Below are positions 1-11,240 of a DNA stretch of 64,000 nt, in pieces. The translations under genes were made by a program, and so were the position numbers. The notes under the pieces are model-generated. The model was not told the origin of the DNA. It worked only from the letters and a program-made list of their open reading frames with translations, and searched no databases. The DNA is taken from contig CANJKZ010000505.1 in NCBI GenBank assembly GCA_947471745.1, forward strand, positions 672,520 through 736,519, in the 5' to 3' direction. Numbering within the stretch: the first letter of the stretch is position 1; each line of letters begins with the position of its first letter. This DNA comes from Closterium sp. Naga37s-1 (taxonomy: Eukaryota; Streptophyta; Zygnematophyceae; Desmidiales; Closteriaceae).

Positions 1-1060
1 GGGAGAATGGGGCGGGGTGATGGAAAGCGGGAGAATGGGGCGGGGTGATGGAAAGCGGTAGAATGGGGCGGGGTGATGGAAAGCGGGAGAATGGGGCGGG
101 TTGATGGAAGGAGGGAGAATGGGGCGGGGTGATGGAAAGCGGGAGAATGGGGCGGGGTGATGGAAAGCTGGAGAATGGGGCGGGGTTATGGAAAGCGGGA
201 GAATGGAGCGGGGTGATGGAAAGCGGGAGAATGGGGCGGGTGATGGAAGGAGGGAGAATGGGGCGGGGTGATGGTAGGAGGGAGAATGGGGCGGGGTGAT
301 GGAAAGCGGGAGAATGGGGCGGGGTGATGGAAAGCAGGAGAATGGAGTGGTGTGATGGAAAGCGGGACAATGGGGCGGGGTGATGGAAAGCGGGAGAATG
401 GGGCGGGTGATGAAAGGAGGGAGAATGGGGCGGTGTGATGGAAGGAGGGAGAATGGGGCGGGGTGATGGAAAGCGGGAAAATGGGGCGGGGTGATGGAAA
501 GCGGGAGGAATGGGGCAGGGTGATGGAAAGCGGGAGAATGGAGCGGGTGATGGAAAGCGGGAGAATGGGGTGGGGTGATGGAAAGCGGGAAAATGGGGTG
601 GGGTGATGGAAAGCGGGAGAAAGGGGGGGGATGATGGGAAGCGGGAGAATGGGGCGGGGTGATGGAAGGAGGGAGAATGGGGCGGGGTGATGGAAGGAGG
701 GAGAATGGGGCGGGGTGATGGAAAGCGGTAGAATGGGGCGGGGTGATGGAAAGCGGGAGAATGGAGCGGGTTGATGGAAGGAGGGAGAATGGGGCGGGGT
801 GATGGAAAGCGGGAGAATGGGGCGGGGTGATGGAAAGCTGGAGAATGGGGCGGGGTGATGGAAAGCGGGAGAATGGAGCGGGTGATGGAAAGCGGGAGAA
901 TGGGGCGGGGTGATGGAAAGCGGGAGAATGGGGCGGGGTGATGGAAAGCGGAAGAATGGGGCGGGGTGATGGAAAGCGGGAGAATGGGGCGGGGTGATGG
1001 AAAGCGAGAGAATGGGGCGGGGTGATGGAAAGCGAGAGAATGGGGCGGGGTGATGGAAAG

Positions 1061-3222
1061 CAGGAGAATGGGGCGGGGTGATGGAAAGCGGGAGAATGGG
1101 GCGGGGTGATGGAAAGCGGGAGAATGGGGTAGGGTGATGGAAAGCGGGAGAATGGGGCGGGGTGATGGAAAGCGGGAGAATGGGGCGGGGTGATGGAAAG
1201 CGGTAGAATTGGGCGGGGTGATGGAAAGCGGGAGAATGGGGCGGGTTGATGGAAGGAGGGAGAATGGGGCGGGGTGATGGAAAGCGGGAGAATGGGGCGG
1301 GGTGATGGAAAGCTGGAGAATGGGGCGGGGTTATGGAAAGCGGGAGAATGGAGCGGGTGATGGAAAGCGGGAGAATGGGGCGGGGTGATGGAAAGCGGGA
1401 GAATGGGGCGGGGTGATGGAAAGCGGGAGAATGGGGCGGGGTGATGGAAAGCGGGAGAATGGGGCGGGGTGATGGACAGCGGGAGAATGGGCCGGGGTGA
1501 TGGAAAGCGAGAGAATGGGGCGGGTGATGGAAGGAGGGAGAATGGGGCGGGGTGATGGAAAGCGGGAGAATGGGGCGGGTGATGGAAGGAGGGAGAATGG
1601 GGCGGGGTGATGGAAAGCGAGAGAATGGGGCGGGGTGATGGAAAGCGGGAGAATTGGGCGGGTTGATGGAAGGAGGGAGAATGGGGCGGGGTGATGGAAA
1701 GCGGGAGAATGGGGCGGGGTGATGGAAAGCGGGAGAATGGGGCGGGGTGATGGAAAGCGGGAGAATGGGGCGGGGTGATGGAAAGCGAGAGAATGGGGCG
1801 GGGTGATGGAAAGCGGGAGAATGGGGCGGGGTGATGGAAAGCGGGAGAATGGGGCGGGGTGATGGAAAGCGGGAGAATGGGGCAGGGTGATGGAAAGCGG
1901 GAGAATGGGGCGGGTGATGGAAGGAGGGAGAATGGGGCGGGGTGATGGAAAGCGGGAGAATGGGGCGGGTGATGGAAGGAGGGAGAATGGGGCGGGGTGA
2001 TGGAAAGCGAGAGAATGGGGCGGGGTGATGGAAAGCGGGAGAATGGGGCGGGTGATGGAAGGAGGGAGAATGGGGCGGGGTGATGGAAAGCGAGAGAATG
2101 GGGCGGGGTGATGGAAAGCGGGAGAATGGGGCGGGTTGATGGAAGGAGGGAGAATGGGGCGGGGTGATGGAAAGCGGGAGAATGGGGCGGGGTGATGGAA
2201 AGCTAGAGAATGGGGCGGGGTGATGGAAAGCGGGAGAATGGAGCGGGTGATGGAAAGTGGGAGAATGGGGCGGGGTGATGGAAAGCGGGAGAATGGGGCG
2301 GGGTGATGGAAAGCGGGAGAATGGGGCGGGGTGATGGAAAGCGAGAGAATGGGGCGGGGTGATGGAAAGCGGGAGAATGGGGCGGGGTGATGGAAAGCGG
2401 GAGAATGGGGCGGGGTGATGGAAAGCGGGAGAATGGGCGGGGTGATGGAAAGCGGGAGAATGGGGCGGGGTGATGGAAAGCGGGAGAATGGGGCAGGGTG
2501 ATGGAAAGCGGGAGAATGGAGCGGGGTGATGGAAAGCGGGAGAATGGGGCGGGGTGATGGAAAGCGGTAGAATGGGGCGGGGTGATGGAAAGCGGGAGAA
2601 TGGGGCGGGTTGATGGAAGGAGGGAGAATGGGGCGGGGTGATGGAAAGCGGGAGAATGGGGCGGGGTGATGGAAAGCTGGAGAATAGGGCGGGGTGATGG
2701 AAAGTGGGAGAATGGGGCGGGTGATGGAAGGAGGGAGAATGGGGCGGGGTGATGGAAAGCGAGAGAATGGGGCGGGGTGATGGAAAGCGGGAGAATGGGG
2801 CGGGTTGATGGAAGGAGGGAGAATGGGGCGGGGTGATGGAAAGCGGGAGAATGGGGCGGGGTGATGGAAAGCTGGAGAATGGGGCGGGGTGATGGAAAGC
2901 GGGAGAATGGAGCGGGTGATGGAAAGTGGGAGAATGGGGCGGGGTTATGGAAAGCGGGAGAATGGGGCGGGGTGATGGAAAGCGGGAGAATGGGGCGGGG
3001 TGATGGAAAGCGAGAGAATGGGGCGGGGTGATGGAAAGCGGGAGAATGGGGCGGGGTGATGGAAAGCGGGAGAATGGGGCGGGGTGATGGAAAGCGGGAG
3101 AATGGGGCGGGGTGATGGAAAGCGGGAGAATGGAGCTTGGTGATGGAAAGCGGGAGAATGGGGCGGGGTGATGGAAAGCGGTAGAATGGGGCAGGGTGAT
3201 GGAAAGCGGGAGAATGGGGCGG
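1061..3222. repeat. Higher-order block, copy 1 (2174-bp period)
   Basis: Rare unit variants recur exactly 2174 bp downstream: CAGGAG at 1061 and 3235, GGGTAGGG at 1127 and 3301, the shortened AGAATGGGCGG at 2430 and 4604, and AGAATAGGG at 2681 and 4855. The match breaks at about 3222/5396. This is a tandem segmental duplication of about 78 minisatellite units. Confidence 0.88.
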
Positions 3223-3234
3223 GGTGATGGAAAG

Positions 3235-5396
3235 CAGGAGAATGGGGCGGGGTGATGGAAAGCGGGAGAATGGGGCGGGGTGATGGAAAGCGGGAGAATG
3301 GGGTAGGGTGATGGAAAGCGGGAGAATGGGGCGGGGTGATGGAAAGCGGGAGAATGGGGCGGGGTGATGGAAAGCGGTAGAATTGGGCGGGGTGATGGAA
3401 AGCGGGAGAATGGGGCGGGTTGATGGAAGGAGGGAGAATGGGGCGGGGTGATGGAAAGCGGGAGAATGGGGCGGGGTGATGGAAAGCTGGAGAATGGGGC
3501 GGGGTTATGGAAAGCGGGAGAATGGAGCGGGTGATGGAAAGCGGGAGAATGGGGCGGGGTGATGGAAAGCGGGAGAATGGGGCGGGGTGATGGAAAGCGG
3601 GAGAATGGGGCGGGGTGATGGAAAGCGGGAGAATGGGGCGGGGTGATGGACAGCGGGAGAATGGGCCGGGGTGATGGAAAGCGAGAGAATGGGGCGGGTG
3701 ATGGAAGGAGGGAGAATGGGGCGGGGTGATGGAAAGCGGGAGAATGGGGCGGGTGATGGAAGGAGGGAGAATGGGGCGGGGTGATGGAAAGCGAGAGAAT
3801 GGGGCGGGGTGATGGAAAGCGGGAGAATTGGGCGGGTTGATGGAAGGAGGGAGAATGGGGCGGGGTGATGGAAAGCGGGAGAATGGGGCGGGGTGATGGA
3901 AAGCGGGAGAATGGGGCGGGGTGATGGAAAGCGGGAGAATGGGGCGGGGTGATGGAAAGCGAGAGAATGGGGCGGGGTGATGGAAAGCGGGAGAATGGGG
4001 CGGGGTGATGGAAAGCGGGAGAATGGGGCGGGGTGATGGAAAGCGGGAGAATGGGGCAGGGTGATGGAAAGCGGGAGAATGGGGCGGGTGATGGAAGGAG
4101 GGAGAATGGGGCGGGGTGATGGAAAGCGGGAGAATGGGGCGGGTGATGGAAGGAGGGAGAATGGGGCGGGGTGATGGAAAGCGAGAGAATGGGGCGGGGT
4201 GATGGAAAGCGGGAGAATGGGGCGGGTGATGGAAGGAGGGAGAATGGGGCGGGGTGATGGAAAGCGAGAGAATGGGGCGGGGTGATGGAAAGCGGGAGAA
4301 TGGGGCGGGTTGATGGAAGGAGGGAGAATGGGGCGGGGTGATGGAAAGCGGGAGAATGGGGCGGGGTGATGGAAAGCTAGAGAATGGGGCGGGGTGATGG
4401 AAAGCGGGAGAATGGAGCGGGTGATGGAAAGTGGGAGAATGGGGCGGGGTGATGGAAAGCGGGAGAATGGGGCGGGGTGATGGAAAGCGGGAGAATGGGG
4501 CGGGGTGATGGAAAGCGAGAGAATGGGGCGGGGTGATGGAAAGCGGGAGAATGGGGCGGGGTGATGGAAAGCGGGAGAATGGGGCGGGGTGATGGAAAGC
4601 GGGAGAATGGGCGGGGTGATGGAAAGCGGGAGAATGGGGCGGGGTGATGGAAAGCGGGAGAATGGGGCAGGGTGATGGAAAGCGGGAGAATGGAGCGGGG
4701 TGATGGAAAGCGGGAGAATGGGGCGGGGTGATGGAAAGCGGTAGAATGGGGCGGGGTGATGGAAAGCGGGAGAATGGGGCGGGTTGATGGAAGGAGGGAG
4801 AATGGGGCGGGGTGATGGAAAGCGGGAGAATGGGGCGGGGTGATGGAAAGCTGGAGAATAGGGCGGGGTGATGGAAAGTGGGAGAATGGGGCGGGTGATG
4901 GAAGGAGGGAGAATGGGGCGGGGTGATGGAAAGCGAGAGAATGGGGCGGGGTGATGGAAAGCGGGAGAATGGGGCGGGTTGATGGAAGGAGGGAGAATGG
5001 GGCGGGGTGATGGAAAGCGGGAGAATGGGGCGGGGTGATGGAAAGCTGGAGAATGGGGCGGGGTGATGGAAAGCGGGAGAATGGAGCGGGTGATGGAAAG
5101 TGGGAGAATGGGGCGGGGTTATGGAAAGCGGGAGAATGGGGCGGGGTGATGGAAAGCGGGAGAATGGGGCGGGGTGATGGAAAGCGAGAGAATGGGGCGG
5201 GGTGATGGAAAGCGGGAGAATGGGGCGGGGTGATGGAAAGCGGGAGAATGGGGCGGGGTGATGGAAAGCGGGAGAATGGGGCGGGGTGATGGAAAGCGGG
5301 AGAATGGAGCTTGGTGATGGAAAGCGGGAGAATGGGGCGGGGTGATGGAAAGCGGTAGAATGGGGCAGGGTGATGGAAAGCGGGAGAATGGGGCGG
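3235..5396. repeat. Higher-order block, copy 2 (2174-bp period)
   Basis: Second copy of the 2174-bp block that begins near 1061, with the same order of variant units. Its right part overlaps the start of the 1478-bp duplication, so that later duplication reused part of this block. Confidence 0.88.
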
Positions 5397-6058
5397 GTTG
5401 ATGGAAGGAGGGAGAATGGGGCGGGGTGATGGAAAGCGGGAGAATGGGGCGGGGTGATGGAAAGCTGGAGAATGGGGCGGGGTTATGGAAAGCGGGAGAA
5501 TGGAGCGGGTGATGGAAAGCGGGAGAATGGGGCGGGGTGATGGAAAGCAGGAGAATGGAGTGGTGTGATGGAAAGCGGGACAATGGGGCGGGGTGATGGA
5601 AAGCGGGAGAATGGGGCGGGTGATGGAAAGCGAGAGAATGGGGCGGGGTGATGGAAAGCGGGAGAATGGGGCGGGGTGATGGAAAGCGAGAGAATGGGGC
5701 GGGGTGATGGAAAGCGAGAGAATGGGGCGGGGTGATGGAAAGCGGGAGAATGGGGCGGGGTGATGGAAAGCGGGAGAATGGGGCGGGGTGATGGAAAGCG
5801 GGAGAATGGGGTAGGGTGATGGAAAGCGGGAGAATGGGGCGGGGTGATGGAAAGCGGGAGAATGGGGCGGGGTGATGGAAAGCGGTAGAATGGGGCGGGG
5901 TGATGGAAAGCGGGAGAATGGGGCGGGTTGATGGAAGGAGGGAGAATGGGGCGGGGTGATGGAAAGCGGGAGAATGGGGCGGGGTGATGGAAAGCTGGAG
6001 AATGGGGCGGGGTTATGGAAAGCGGGAGAATGGAGCGGGTGATGGAAAGCGGGAGAAT
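4604..6058. repeat. Higher-order block, copy 1 (1478-bp period)
   Basis: Landmark variants recur 1478 bp downstream: AGAATGGGCGG at 4604 and 6082, and AGAATAGGG at 4855 and 6333. Identical 154-codon spurious frames at 5119 and 6597 show the same offset. The match ends near 6058/7536. Confidence 0.87.
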
Positions 6059-6081
6059 GGGGCGGGGTGATGGAAAGCGGG

Positions 6082-7536
6082 AGAATGGGCGGGGTGATGG
6101 AAAGCGGGAGAATGGGGCGGGGTGATGGAAAGCGGGAGAATGGGGCAGGGTGATGGAAAGCGGGAGAATGGAGCGGGGTGATGGAAAGCGGGAGAATGGG
6201 GCGGGGTGATGGAAAGCGGTAGAATGGGGCGGGGTGATGGAAAGCGGGAGAATGGGGCGGGTTGATGGAAGGAGGGAGAATGGGGCGGGGTGATGGAAAG
6301 CGGGAGAATGGGGCGGGGTGATGGAAAGCTGGAGAATAGGGCGGGGTGATGGAAAGTGGGAGAATGGGGCGGGTGATGGAAGGAGGGAGAATGGGGCGGG
6401 GTGATGGAAAGCGAGAGAATGGGGCGGGGTGATGGAAAGCGGGAGAATGGGGCGGGTTGATGGAAGGAGGGAGAATGGGGCGGGGTGATGGAAAGCGGGA
6501 GAATGGGGCGGGGTGATGGAAAGCTGGAGAATGGGGCGGGGTGATGGAAAGCGGGAGAATGGAGCGGGTGATGGAAAGTGGGAGAATGGGGCGGGGTTAT
6601 GGAAAGCGGGAGAATGGGGCGGGGTGATGGAAAGCGGGAGAATGGGGCGGGGTGATGGAAAGCGAGAGAATGGGGCGGGGTGATGGAAAGCGGGAGAATG
6701 GGGCGGGGTGATGGAAAGCGGGAGAATGGGGCGGGGTGATGGAAAGCGGGAGAATGGGGCGGGGTGATGGAAAGCGGGAGAATGGAGCTTGGTGATGGAA
6801 AGCGGGAGAATGGGGCGGGGTGATGGAAAGCGGTAGAATGGGGCAGGGTGATGGAAAGCGGGAGAATGGGGCGGGTTGATGGAAGGAGGGAGAATGGGGC
6901 GGGGTGATGGAAAGCGGGAGAATGGGGCGGGGTGATGGAAAGCTGGAGAATGGGGCGGGGTTATGGAAAGCGGGAGAATGGAGCGGGTGATGGAAAGCGG
7001 GAGAATGGGGCGGGGTGATGGAAAGCAGGAGAATGGAGTGGTGTGATGGAAAGCGGGACAATGGGGCGGGGTGATGGAAAGCGGGAGAATGGGGCGGGTG
7101 ATGGAAAGCGAGAGAATGGGGCGGGGTGATGGAAAGCGGGAGAATGGGGCGGGGTGATGGAAAGCGAGAGAATGGGGCGGGGTGATGGAAAGCGAGAGAA
7201 TGGGGCGGGGTGATGGAAAGCGGGAGAATGGGGCGGGGTGATGGAAAGCGGGAGAATGGGGCGGGGTGATGGAAAGCGGGAGAATGGGGTAGGGTGATGG
7301 AAAGCGGGAGAATGGGGCGGGGTGATGGAAAGCGGGAGAATGGGGCGGGGTGATGGAAAGCGGTAGAATGGGGCGGGGTGATGGAAAGCGGGAGAATGGG
7401 GCGGGTTGATGGAAGGAGGGAGAATGGGGCGGGGTGATGGAAAGCGGGAGAATGGGGCGGGGTGATGGAAAGCTGGAGAATGGGGCGGGGTTATGGAAAG
7501 CGGGAGAATGGAGCGGGTGATGGAAAGCGGGAGAAT
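6082..7536. repeat. Higher-order block, copy 2 (1478-bp period)
   Basis: Second copy of the block at 4604-6058, with the same order of unit variants including GGAGCTTGG and GGAGTGGTG units. It diverges after about 7536. Confidence 0.87.
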
Positions 7537-9264
7537 GGAGCGGGTGATGGAAAGCGGGAGAATGGGGCGGGGTGATGGAAAGCGGAAGAATGGGGCGGGG
7601 TGATGGAAAGCGGGAGAATGGGGCGGGGTGATGGAAAGCGGGAGAATGGGGCGGGGTGATGGAAAGCGGGAGAATGGGGCGGGGTGATGGAAAGCGAGAG
7701 AATGGGGCGGGGTGATGGAAAGCGAGAGAATGGGGCGGGGTGATGGAAAGCGGGAGAATGGGGCGGGGTGATGGAAAGCGGGAGAATGGGGCGGGGTGAT
7801 GGAAAGCGGGAGAATGGGGCAGGGTGATGAAAAGCGGGAGAATGGGGCGGGGTGATGGAAAGCGGGAGAATGGGGCGGGGTGATGGAAAGCGGGAGAATG
7901 GGGCGGGGTGATGGAAAGCGGGAGAATGGGGCGGGGTGATGGAAAGCGGGAGAATGGGGCGGGGTGATGGAAAGCGGGAGAATGGGGCGGGTGATGGAAG
8001 GAGGGAGAATGGGGCGGGGTGATGGAAGGAGGGAGAATGGGGCGGGGTGATGGAAAGCGGGAGAATGGGGCGGGGTTATGGAAAGCGGGAGAATGGAGCG
8101 GGTGATGGAAAGCGGGAGAATGGGGCGGGGTGATGGAAAGCGGGAGAATGGGGCGGGGTGATGGAAAGCGAGAGAATGGGGCGGGGTGATGGAAAGCGGG
8201 AGAATGGGGCAGGGTGATGGAAAGCGGGAGAATGGGGCGGGGTGATGGAAAGCGGGAGAATGGGGTGGTGTGATGGAAAGCTGGAGAATAGGGCGGGGTG
8301 ATGGAAAGCGGGAGAATGGGGCGGGTGATGGAAGGAGGGAGAATGGGGCGGGGTGATGGTAGGAGGGAGAATGGGGCGGGGTGATGGAAAGCGGGAGAAT
8401 GGGGCGGGGTGATGGAAAGCAGGAGAATGGAGTGGTGTGATGGAAAGCGGGACAATGGGGCGGGGTGATGGAAAGCGGGAGAATGGGGCGGGTGATGGAA
8501 GGAGGGAGAATGGGGCGGTGCGATGGAAGGAGGGAGAATGGGGCGGGGTGATGGAAAGCGGAAGAATTGGGCGGGGTGATGGAAAGCGGGAGAATGGGGC
8601 GGGGTGATGGAAAGCGGGAGAATGGGGCGGGGTGATGGAAAGCGGGAGAATGGGGCGGGGTGATGGAAGGAGGGAGAATGGGGCGGGGTGATGGAAGGAG
8701 GAAGAATGGGGCGGGGTGATGGAAAGCGGGTGAATGGGGCGGGTTGATGGAAGGAGGGAGAATGGGGTGGGGTGATGGAAAGCGGGAGAATGGGGCGGGG
8801 TGATGGAAAGCTGGAGAATGGGGCGGGGTGATGGAAAGCGGGAGAATGGAGCGGGTGATGGAAAGCGGGAGAATGGGGCGGGATGATGGAAAGCGGGAAA
8901 ATGGGGCGGGGTGATAGAAAGCGGGAGAATGGGAGGGAAAGATGGGAAGCTGGAGAATGGGGCGGGGTGATGGAAGTAGGGAGAATGGGGCGGGGTGATG
9001 GAAGGAGGGAGAATGGGGCGGGGTGATGGAAAGCGGGAGGAATGGGGCGGGGTGATGGAAAGCGGGAGAATGGGGCGGGGTGATGGAAAGCGGGAGAATG
9101 GGGCGGGGTGATGGACAGCGGGAGAATGGGGCGGGGTGATGGAAAGCTGGAGAATAGGGCGGGGTGATGGAAAGTGGGAGAATGGGGCGGGTGATGGAAG
9201 GAGGGAGAATGGGGCGGGGTGATGGAAAGCGAGAGAATGGGGCGGGGTGATGGAAAGCGGGAGA

Positions 9265-9343
9265 CCCTTTCGTCTAGCGTCTTCCCCCGTAACGTCTCCT
9301 GACCCGCGCGCGCCGCGCAAACGTCTCCCCCCGCAAACGACTC
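9265..9343. other. Unique junction between the two satellites
   Basis: About 80 bp belonging to neither array. It is C-rich and CpG-rich, with CGCGCGCGCCGCGC near 9306-9319 and two related pieces around CGTCTTCCCCCG and CGTCTCCCCCCGCAAACG. The 28-bp array stops mid-unit at GGGAGA on its left, and the 31-bp array begins with GCACTCGCTAGG on its right. I see no gene, RNA or transposon end here. It may be a remnant of the sequence that originally lay between or ahead of the arrays. Confidence 0.8.
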
Positions 9344-11240
9344 GCACTCGCTAGGCCCTTGTTCTTGCAATTTTGCACACGCTAGGCCCTTGTTCTTGAA
9401 CTTTTGCGTACGCTAGGCCCTTGTTCTTGCAATTTTGCACACGCTAGGCCCTTGTACTTGCAATTTTGCACACGCTAGGCCCTTGTTCTTCCTATTTTGC
9501 ACACGCTAGGCCCTTTTTCTTCCTATTTTGCGCACGCTAGGCCCTTGTTCTTGCAATTTTGCACTCGCTAGGCCCTTGTTCTTGCTATTTTGCACACGCT
9601 AGGCCCTTGTTCTTGCAATTTTGCACACGCTAAGCCCTTGTTCTTGGTATTTTGCACACGCAAAGCCCTTGTTCTTGCTATTTTGCACACGCAAAGCCCT
9701 TGTTCTTGCTATTTTGCACACGCTAAGCCCTTGTTCTTGCTATTTTGCACACGCTAAGCCCTTGTTCTTGCTATTTTGCACACGCTAGGCCCTTGTTCTT
9801 GAAATTTTGCACACGCTAGGCCCTTGTTCTTGAAATTTTGCACACGCTGGGCCCTTGTTCTTGCAATTCTGCACACGCTAGGCCCTTGTTCTTGAAATTT
9901 TGCACACGCTAGGCCATTGTTCTTTCAATTCTGCACCCGCTGGGCCCTTGTTCTTGCTATTTTGCACACGCTAGGCCCTTGTTCTTGATATTTTGCACAC
10001 GCTAGGCCCTTGTTCTTGCAATTTTGCACCCGCTAGGCCCTTGTTCTTGCAATTTTGCACTCTCTAGGACCTTGTTCTTGCAATTTTGCACACGCTAGGC
10101 CCTTGTTCTTGCAATTTTGCACACGCTAGGCCCTTGTTTTTGCAATTTTGCACAAGCTAGGCCCCTGATCGGACAATTTTGCACACGCTAGGCCCTTGTT
10201 CTTGAAATTTTGCACACGCTAGGCCCTTGTTCTTGCAATTTTGCACACGCTAGGCCCTTGTTCTTGAATTTTTGCACACGCTAGGCCCTTGTTCTTGCAA
10301 TTTTGCACCTGCTAGGCCCTTGTTCTTGCAATTTTGCACTCGCTAGGCCCTTGTTCTTGCAATTTTGCACACGCTAGGCCCTTGTTCTTGAAAATTTGCA
10401 CATGCTAGGCCCTTATTCTTGAATTTTTGCCCACGCTAGGCCCTTGTTCTTGCAATTTTGCACACGCTAGGCCCTTGTTCTTGAAATTTTGCACACGCTA
10501 GGCCCTTGTTCTTGCAATTTTGCACACGCTAGGCCCTTGTTCTTGAAATTTTGCACACGCTAGGCCCTTGTTCTTGCAATTTTGCACTCGCTAGGCCCTT
10601 GTTCTTGCAATTTTGCACACGCTAGGCCCTTGTTTTTGCAATTTTGCACACGCTAGTCCCTTGTTCGGACAATTTTGCACACGTTAGGCCCTTGTTCTTG
10701 CAATTTTGCACAAGCTAGGCCCTTCTTCTTGCAATTTTGCACTCGCTAGGCCCTTGTTCTTGCAATTTTGCACTCGCTAGGCCCTTTTTCTTGCAATTTT
10801 GCACACGCTAGGCCCTTGTTCTTGAAACTTTGCACACGCTAGGCCCTTGTTCTTGCAATTTTGCACATGCTAGGCCCTTGTTGTTGAAATTTTGCACACT
10901 CTAGGCCCTTGTTCTTGCTATTTCGCACACGCTAGGCCCTTGTTCTTGCAATTTTGCACACGCTAGGCTCTTGTTCTTGAAATTTTGCACACGCTAGGCC
11001 CTTGTTCTTGCTATTTCGCACACGCTAGGCCCTTGTTCTTGCAATTTTGCACACGCTAGGCTCTTGTTCTTGATATTTTGCACACGCTAGGCTCTTGTTC
11101 TTGCAATTTTGCACACGCTAGGCCCTTGTTCTTGCTATTTTGCACACGCTAGGCCCCTGTTCTTGAAATTTTGCACACGCTAGGCCCTTGTTCTTGCAAT
11201 TTTGCACTCGCTAGGCCCTTGTTCTTGAATTTTTGCACGC

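Larger units (their letters stand above)
1..9264. repeat. 28-bp GC-rich minisatellite array
   Basis: Head-to-tail array of a 28-bp unit whose + strand holds GGGAGAAT, the core GGGGCGGGG and TGATGGAAAGC. There are roughly 330 units with no spacer between them. Recurrent variants are AAGGAGGG instead of AAAGCGGG, a one-base-shorter GGGGCGGG core followed by TGATGG, GGGGCGGGTTGATGG, and GGTTATGG. The + strand is almost free of pyrimidine runs, so strand asymmetry is extreme. No gene is visible inside. The array starts before the window and ends at 9264. The minus strand has no stop codon in any frame of the canonical unit, which creates long spurious frames. Confidence 0.97.

Noticed and set aside
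5119..9370. Long Pro/Ser/His-rich frames on the minus strand (154, 423 and 1295 codons) as repetitive wall or antifreeze-type proteins
   Set aside because: The 28-bp unit has no stop in any minus-strand frame, and the frames overlap one another in different registers. No signal peptide, non-repeat domain or splice structure is visible, and several starts require TTG.
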